Below, in pieces: positions 58,798 to 64,000 of a stretch of 64,000 nucleotides of DNA (position 1 is the stretch's first letter; the number at the start of each line of letters is the position of its first letter). A program made the translations under genes and the position numbers. This DNA comes from Whalleya microplaca (taxonomy: Eukaryota; Ascomycota; Sordariomycetes; Xylariales; Xylariaceae). Location: the NCBI GenBank assembly GCA_022497155.1, contig MU385710.1, forward strand, positions 1,364,001 to 1,428,000, given 5' to 3'. The notes beneath the pieces are model-generated. The model searched no databases. It saw only the letters and a program-made list of their open reading frames with translations, and had not been told where the DNA came from.

Positions 58798-60714
58798 TCA
58801 AGGGTCCGCATCCGCCATATCCTGCTTGTACCTCTGTATACACCTCTCCTTGCTCTCCTTATAATCCACATGAGGTTTCGGGTATCCCAACTTCTCGAAT
58901 TCCTCCTTGCTCAGGCGATGATACGGATCGAACACGGCCTTGCCCTTGACGCCCTTCAGCTCCGGGACCCAGCGGCGGATGTAGTCGCCGTGGGGATCGC
59001 ACTTCTCGGCCTGCGAGACGGGGTTGAAGACGGTGTAGCTGGGCTCCCAGCCCTGCGTGTTATTGCACAGGTCCCAGTCGACGAGGTGCTCGGCGAACCA
59101 GCGCTCGCCGCGGCGGTAGTCGAGCAGCAGGTTCGTGCGCAGGTAGCTCGCCGTGTTCATCCGCAGGCGGTTGTGCATGTACGCCTCGGCGGCCAGCTGG
59201 CGCATGCCCGCGTCCACGAAGGGGACCCCCAGCGTCCCCGCGCACCACTTCTCCCACCCCGCGGCGTCGTCCTCCCAGTGCACGAAATCGAACTTGAGGT
59301 TCTGCGGCAGGTTCATGCTGTTGTGCGGTATCACCACCATCATGTGCCGGTAGAACTCCCGGAACACCACCTCGCGCACCCAGGACGCGAGGCCCGGGTC
59401 TGCGCCGCTGGAGGAGAAGTCCGCGCTCTTCTTGTCGTCTTTCTCCTTCCCCTTCTTGTCCCCGCTGCCGTTGTACTCACGCGCCATGCTCAGCGCCTCG
59501 CGCACGGAGAGCGCCCCCGACGCAAAGTACGGGCTCAGCCGGCTCGAGCCGTCCGCCGCGGGCGTCGAGCGGTCGCGCGCGTATGCGGCGACTTTGTGCT
59601 CGAGGAAGTTGCGCAGGCGGTCTATCCCAGCCGCGTGGCCCGGCGGCCAGAGGCCCCGGATGCGCTCGCGATCCTCCGCGGACGCGAAGTGCTTGGCCTC
59701 CGGCGCCGGCGGGATCGCTTCGTCGTTGAAGAGGTCCTTGAACTTCTCGCGTGTGGATTCGTCGTTGGCGCGCGGGAGACCTACCGTGTCGAGTAGGGAC
59801 GGGTCGTGTGAGATGGTGGAGAGCCAAGCCCGGTGGTACGGCGTGAAGACTTTGTGCGGGCCGCCGGAGCCCGTGACTAGGATGCCGGGCTCGACCACCG
59901 TTTGGTCGTGGTGTAGCTCGAAGCGGACCTCGTTTCCCTCCCCATTTTCACCCTTCCCCTTCCCCTTTCCATTCGACTTCCCCTCTGCCTCGAAGCGATC
60001 AAACACATCCAAATCCCGTCTAAGCTCATCGACCTCGTACTCGATGTTCGCGTACACATGACTGACATCATGCCTCTTCACAAACTCCACGACCCGCTCC
60101 ACCTTCTCGCCCCTCTCCTCGACCGTCAGCACCACGAGCGGGATATGGAGCCCCCTCAGCTGCTCCCGCAGCAGGCGTAGGCTCTCGAGCATGAAGTCCG
60201 CGCGCGCGGGGCTCGTGCCGTGCCAGGTGAGGTCCGGCGGCGAGTACAGGAAGCAGGTGAGCAGGGTACCGCCGCCCTCCCCTGCCTTCTGCGCCGCGGA
60301 GTGCAGTGCGCGGTTGTCTTCCGCGCGCAGGTCCTTGCTGCGGAACCAGTGCAGGACGTTGCGGGCCTTGGGGTCGGGGTTCTGCTGCTCCATGTGTGAG
60401 AGCAGGGCCTGGTACGGGTTGTCGGCGCCGTCGACCTCCTTGGCGCGCTTTGTGGACGGGTGGCGCAGGACATCGCCATCTTCGTGGCCCTTCTCTGGGG
60501 ATGGAGAACGCGCGTGTTTCTTGCTTGAGGCCATGGTGCGGCGCTGGTACGTAGCCGAGTATGTGTGATAGAGGAATGAGCTGACAGGAGTCGTGGTAGA
60601 AGTAGCAACGGTATGAACGGTATTGCTTGATGGAAAAGCACAGATGGTAGTTTGCCGTCTCCGGACACACAAGAGGAGGAGTCCGGCCACAGATCTTGAG
60701 GTGTAGGACATCAA
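58798..60714 (-). CDS. PHR1: Deoxyribodipyrimidine (CPD) photolyase
   Basis: The enzyme uses blue light and FAD to split cyclobutane pyrimidine dimers. Single exon, 638 residues from the first Met. Residues about 117-260 form the antenna-binding domain (NVLHWFRSKDLRAEDNRAL, LTCFLYSPPDLTWHGTSPARADFMLESL). The FAD domain has SRLSPYFASGALSVREAL, the REVVFREFYRHMM helix, WCAGTLGVPFVDAGMRQL, MHNRLRMNTASYL from M513, RRGERWFAEHLVDWDLCNNTQGWEPSYTVFNP and GDYIRRWVPEL, all as in class I fungal photolyases. Two low-complexity inserts occur (GKSNGKGKGKGENGEG and SGDKKGKEKDDKKS). The first 60 residues resemble a mitochondrial presequence; Met61 starts a nuclear-type basic segment (MASSKKHARSPSPEKG), so two products are possible. 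Confidence 0.95.
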   Translation of the reverse strand: MMSYTSRSVAGLLLLCVRRRQTTICAFPSSNTVHTVATSTTTPVSSFLYHTYSATYQRRTMASSKKHARSPSPEKGHEDGDVLRHPSTKRAKEVDGADNPYQALLSHMEQQNPDPKARNVLHWFRSKDLRAEDNRALHSAAQKAGEGGGTLLTCFLYSPPDLTWHGTSPARADFMLESLRLLREQLRGLHIPLVVLTVEERGEKVERVVEFVKRHDVSHVYANIEYEVDELRRDLDVFDRFEAEGKSNGKGKGKGENGEGNEVRFELHHDQTVVEPGILVTGSGGPHKVFTPYHRAWLSTISHDPSLLDTVGLPRANDESTREKFKDLFNDEAIPPAPEAKHFASAEDRERIRGLWPPGHAAGIDRLRNFLEHKVAAYARDRSTPAADGSSRLSPYFASGALSVREALSMAREYNGSGDKKGKEKDDKKSADFSSSGADPGLASWVREVVFREFYRHMMVVIPHNSMNLPQNLKFDFVHWEDDAAGWEKWCAGTLGVPFVDAGMRQLAAEAYMHNRLRMNTASYLRTNLLLDYRRGERWFAEHLVDWDLCNNTQGWEPSYTVFNPVSQAEKCDPHGDYIRRWVPELKGVKGKAVFDPYHRLSKEEFEKLGYPKPHVDYKESKERCIQRYKQDMADADP

Positions 60715-61344
60715 CGATATTTAACTAGGGGGTTTGCTTGGTACGCTATCTAGAAGACGAGTTCTTGCTTATTACTATCTTAGGATAGAAAAATAACTCT
60801 CGATCCTATATGAAGCCGCTGTCATTGCTTCTTCTTCCCGAGACACTGACCTAGGTCTATGACGTATTGGCGCAACCTAACGCAGTTGACTCTTAGGTAC
60901 GAGCATCGATCCCGGCATCATCACAGAATGAACTAATAAGTAATTAACTTTCATGCAGTCGAAACTTTTATCTTAGGATGATCAACCTTGTGGATGGGGG
61001 GCTACCATGTCTCAAGGAATAAGGAATGTTCCATACTAGTTCCGTGTAACTTTCACAGCATATCACTCTATAATAAAACAACAATACATTGGATATCACA
61101 TCTATCATCCGTTAATGAGACATTACTAGTTGTGTGAGGATTGATCTGAATTAATCTAACCCTATAGACTTTTACATATCGCCGGCTGTCGGCGTCAACG
61201 CCCAAACTCCAATTTTCGTGCCACATTAGGCTCAGTAAATCATGTTCCGTGCTCACATCACTGATTTAACCTGTAACAAGTACATTTCTCCAGCCAGTAA
61301 TTCATTACTCATTGCTCGTCAGTCTCTCTTGCATCGTAACCCCC
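60715..61344. promoter_or_regulatory. Photolyase promoter region and HSP104 3' flank
   Basis: Both flanking genes are on the minus strand, so this 630-bp gap holds the HSP104 3' end and the photolyase promoter. A GACCTAGGTC palindrome lies at about 60849-60858. No coding signal; no light-response element can be named with confidence. Confidence 0.4.
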
Positions 61345-64000
61345 TTAGTCGTAGATATCCTCATCCATATCATCAGGTGCTATATCCTCAACCGCGTCCT
61401 CGTCGTCCACGAGCATGTCATCGTCATCTTCAGCCAGTTCGTCGTCGGTATGGTTGGCGAGTACTTGGATCTTGCCGCCGACGAGCACGACTCTGGCGGT
61501 CTCACCGTCTCTGATTCCACCACGCAATATCAAGACGGCCATGCGGTTAAGCACCTCCTTCTCAATGAGCCGTGCAAGCGGTCTGGCGCCGTAAGCAGGC
61601 GAGTAGCCGGCATTGCCCAAGTAATCCTTGGCCTCTTCCGACACTTCAATGTACACATTGCGATCGTTGTCGGCCAGCCGTTTCTGGATTTCGGCAAGGC
61701 GCAAGTCAACGATCTTGCGGATCTCGCGCCTCGTAAGTCTGTTAAAGATGACGACGGAGCTAATACGGTTGAGGAACTCGGGAAGGAAGTAGTTGCGTAG
61801 GGCGTTCGTGACCAGGTCTCGGGTTGTGGCGTCAATCTTGCCGTCTCTACCAGCTGGGCGGGAGAGGAATTCTGCACCCAAGTTCGAGGTCATGACGACT
61901 ATGCAGTTCTTGGCATCAACGACACGACCTTGGCCGTCGGTGATACGGCCGTCATCCATGAGCTGTAGAAGAACCGTCAAGATCTCCTTGGCAGCCTTCT
62001 CAACTTCATCGAACAGCAGGATGGAGAACGGCTTCCTGCGAAGTGCCTCGGTCAACTGACCGCCGGCGTCGTGTCCAACATATCCGGGTGGCGCGCCAAT
62101 CATCCTACTAAGTGAGTGACGCTCTTGGTATTCGGACATGTCGAACCGGATCATCGCCTTCGAGTCATCGAAGAGGAACTCCGCCAGTGCTTTGGTGAGC
62201 AACGTCTTACCAGTTCCCGAAGGACCGCAGAACAGGAAGCTGGGTGGCTGGTTAGGGTTGCTAAGTCCGGATCGTTGCAGTCTGATAGCATTGGACACTG
62301 CCTGGACGGCTTCCTTCTGTCCTACGACAAGCTTTCCGAGAGCCTTTTCCATATGGATCAGCTTTTCCTTCTCGGAAGTCTTTAGCCGAGTGACAGGAAT
62401 ACCTGTCCATCGTGAGACGATTTCGTTGATTTGGTCTGGACCCACAATGTCGGTGACCATAGAACCGCCAATGTCGTTCTGACTGAGAGCAGCATCGGCA
62501 ATAGCCTTCTGTCGCTCGAGCTCCTTAATGATATTCTCTTGTTCGGGGATGGCATAGTATTGGAGATCAGCAGCTCGAGCATGGTCACCCATTCTAGCAG
62601 CATCCTCCATCTTGACCTTGAGTGAGTCAAGTTTCACCTTCGCTTCCTGGATGTTCTTGCCACGCTTTCGTTCACTCTCATACTTTTCTCTAAGAGGTCT
62701 CAATTCCTCCTCAACGTTCTCGGCATCTTGCTTGGCGATTTGGAGTCGAGCCTTCGAGGCATCGTCCTTCTCTCGAGACAAGGCGTGGATCTCGATTTTG
62801 AGTTGTCGCAGTTTGCGCTCCAGAGAGTCTATGACCTCAGGCTGAGATTCACGAGCGACTCTGACGGCCGCAGCAGCCTCATCAACCAGGTCGACTGCAG
62901 AGTCTGGCAAACGCCGAGATGTGAGGTATCGTCCGGCAAGGTTTGCCGCCGACACTATAGCGGCGTCGGCGATGGTGACACCGTGATGAACTTCATACTT
63001 CTCCTTCAAACCTCGGAGGATGGAGATGGTCTCGGGGATGGAGGGCTCCTTGACAATAACTTGTTGGAATCGTCGTTCGAAAGCAGCATCTTTCTCAATG
63101 TACTTTCGGTATTCGGCAAGGGTGGTTGCACCAATGCAGTGCAATTGTCCACGAGCAAGCATGGGCTTCAGAAGGTTGGCAGCATCCATGCCGCCCTCAC
63201 CAGAAGCTCCCGCACCCATAAGTAAATGGATCTCATCAACGAACAGCACGATCGTCTCCTTGGAGTCCGAGATCTCCTTCAAGACACCCTTCATTCTCTC
63301 TTCAAATTCACCACGGTACTTGCTTCCAGCTACAAGAGCACCGACATCGAGAGAAAGCAGTTTGCAGGCAGAGAGATTGTCAGGAACATCGAGGTTGACG
63401 ATCCGTTGTGCTAAGCCTTCGACGACGGTTGTCTTACCGACACCGGGCTCACCAATCAGGACGGGGTTGTTCTTGGTCCTCCGAGATAGAATCCGAATAA
63501 CTCGTCTGATCTCTTCTTCTCTGCCAATAACTGGGTCGATCTTGCCTTCTCTTGCCATCTCCGTCATGTCGATTGTGAACTTGGCAAGGTTTTCGTGTTC
63601 CTCCTCGCTGTCGGCATTTCTAGAGTCCACCCGCTTCGTCCCCCGGATAGCTTGTACTGCATCCTGTACCAGCTTGGCTTTGGGGATATTGGCCTCCTTC
63701 AACGCGTTGGCGATTGTTGAGTCTTCAGCTAGAGCAGTGATTAAGTGGTCTACTGCGACATAGCTATCCTTCTGCGTCTTTTGTAATTCTTGAGCCTTTC
63801 TTAGGACTGTATGGAAGGATGGTGACATGGATACGTTCTCGGGAGGCGGATCTTGGCTTGGTAACCGGACCAGCGTCTTCTTCAGGGCTCTGTCAAATAG
63901 CTGAGGGTCGCCATGGGCTTTCTCAACTACTTGCCGGAAGAGACTGTGAGTAGGACCCTGTGGACCATTCTGCTGATCCTTAGACTGATCTGGCGGGGGG
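61345..64000 (-). CDS. HSP104: HSP104/ClpB-type disaggregase (HSP98), 5' end beyond window
   Basis: This hexameric AAA+ chaperone pulls polypeptides out of aggregates with Hsp70/Hsp40 and gives thermotolerance. The frame runs to the window edge, with 884 codons visible; the sequence before MSPSFHTVL is clearly coding (THSLFRQVVEKAHGDPQLFDRALKKTLVRLPSQDPPPENV) and matches the N-terminal Clp domain, so about 40 residues are missing. Visible in order: second Clp N repeat, NBD1 with GEPGVGKTT Walker A and IVLFVDEIHLL Walker B, pore motif SKYRGEFEERMK, coiled-coil middle domain (about 150 residues with LRQLKIEIHALSREKDD), NBD2 with GPSGTGKTLL, ILLFDEVEKAAKEI and GYVGHDAGGQLTE pore loop, sensor-2 region YGARPLARLIEK, and an acidic C-terminus DDMDEDIYD like the Hsp104 tail that binds TPR co-chaperones. 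Confidence 0.97.
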   Translation of the reverse strand, partial: PPPDQSKDQQNGPQGPTHSLFRQVVEKAHGDPQLFDRALKKTLVRLPSQDPPPENVSMSPSFHTVLRKAQELQKTQKDSYVAVDHLITALAEDSTIANALKEANIPKAKLVQDAVQAIRGTKRVDSRNADSEEEHENLAKFTIDMTEMAREGKIDPVIGREEEIRRVIRILSRRTKNNPVLIGEPGVGKTTVVEGLAQRIVNLDVPDNLSACKLLSLDVGALVAGSKYRGEFEERMKGVLKEISDSKETIVLFVDEIHLLMGAGASGEGGMDAANLLKPMLARGQLHCIGATTLAEYRKYIEKDAAFERRFQQVIVKEPSIPETISILRGLKEKYEVHHGVTIADAAIVSAANLAGRYLTSRRLPDSAVDLVDEAAAAVRVARESQPEVIDSLERKLRQLKIEIHALSREKDDASKARLQIAKQDAENVEEELRPLREKYESERKRGKNIQEAKVKLDSLKVKMEDAARMGDHARAADLQYYAIPEQENIIKELERQKAIADAALSQNDIGGSMVTDIVGPDQINEIVSRWTGIPVTRLKTSEKEKLIHMEKALGKLVVGQKEAVQAVSNAIRLQRSGLSNPNQPPSFLFCGPSGTGKTLLTKALAEFLFDDSKAMIRFDMSEYQERHSLSRMIGAPPGYVGHDAGGQLTEALRRKPFSILLFDEVEKAAKEILTVLLQLMDDGRITDGQGRVVDAKNCIVVMTSNLGAEFLSRPAGRDGKIDATTRDLVTNALRNYFLPEFLNRISSVVIFNRLTRREIRKIVDLRLAEIQKRLADNDRNVYIEVSEEAKDYLGNAGYSPAYGARPLARLIEKEVLNRMAVLILRGGIRDGETARVVLVGGKIQVLANHTDDELAEDDDDMLVDDEDAVEDIAPDDMDEDIYD

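Noticed and set aside
58870..59796. 308-codon plus-strand frame
   Set aside because: Antisense to the GC-rich photolyase FAD domain; low-complexity Arg/Val/Ala translation with no family features.

Overview
The window looks like nuclear DNA of a filamentous ascomycete (Pezizomycotina, most likely a Sordariomycete). The evidence is short spliceosomal introns with GTANGT-type donors, CTAAC/CTGAC branch sites and a nearby AG, single-gene transcription units on both strands, and a gene set in which every recognisable product has a fungal family: CTR9, HSP104/HSP98, photolyase, CLA4, MDM34, RPF1, YAF9, SYF2, COQ11, IPK1, a FUN26-type nucleoside transporter, a Clr5-ankyrin protein, a SAT4/Pth11-type rhodopsin-domain protein and a TRI12-type MFS transporter. 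All exon junctions below were read by eye from splice signals and frame continuity.

Layout. 1-2.9 kb: no gene seen. 3.0-5.3 kb (-): secreted/membrane Kelch-repeat protein. 6.8-8.5 kb (-): unrecognised 561-aa protein. 9.2-12.7 kb: SYF2 (+), COQ11 (-), YAF9 (+), a compact housekeeping block. 13.9-17.5 kb (-): Clr5 domain plus ankyrin repeats, 1148 aa. 18.7-20.8 kb (-): MDM34. 22.6-28.0 kb (-): IPK1, ENT nucleoside transporter, RPF1. 28.0-31.8 kb: gene-free stretch rich in a 10-bp palindrome. 31.8-34.7 kb (+): CLA4 p21-activated kinase with a 17-nt first exon. 34.7-36.7 kb: non-coding DNA holding a diverged duplication. 36.7-53.2 kb: accessory region with an AAA+ ATPase (-), a divergent 2-oxoglutarate/Fe(II) dioxygenase resembling the TET/JBP family (+), a rhodopsin-domain membrane protein (-), an MFS transporter (-), an AT-rich relic-like tract, and a four-exon fungal membrane protein (+). 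54.3-64.0 kb: conserved block with CTR9 (+), CPD photolyase (-) and HSP104 (-, cut by the window edge).

The conserved blocks cover ordinary cell functions: splicing, coenzyme Q, chromatin, ER-mitochondria contact, inositol phosphate, ribosome assembly, polarity, transcription elongation, DNA repair and disaggregation. They share no single pathway. The most interesting stretch is 36.7-41.9 kb, where an AAA+ ATPase and a candidate nucleic-acid-base dioxygenase are transcribed divergently from one 700-bp intergenic region, next to a duplicated, transition-rich sequence. No virus, CRISPR array, rRNA or convincing tRNA was seen.
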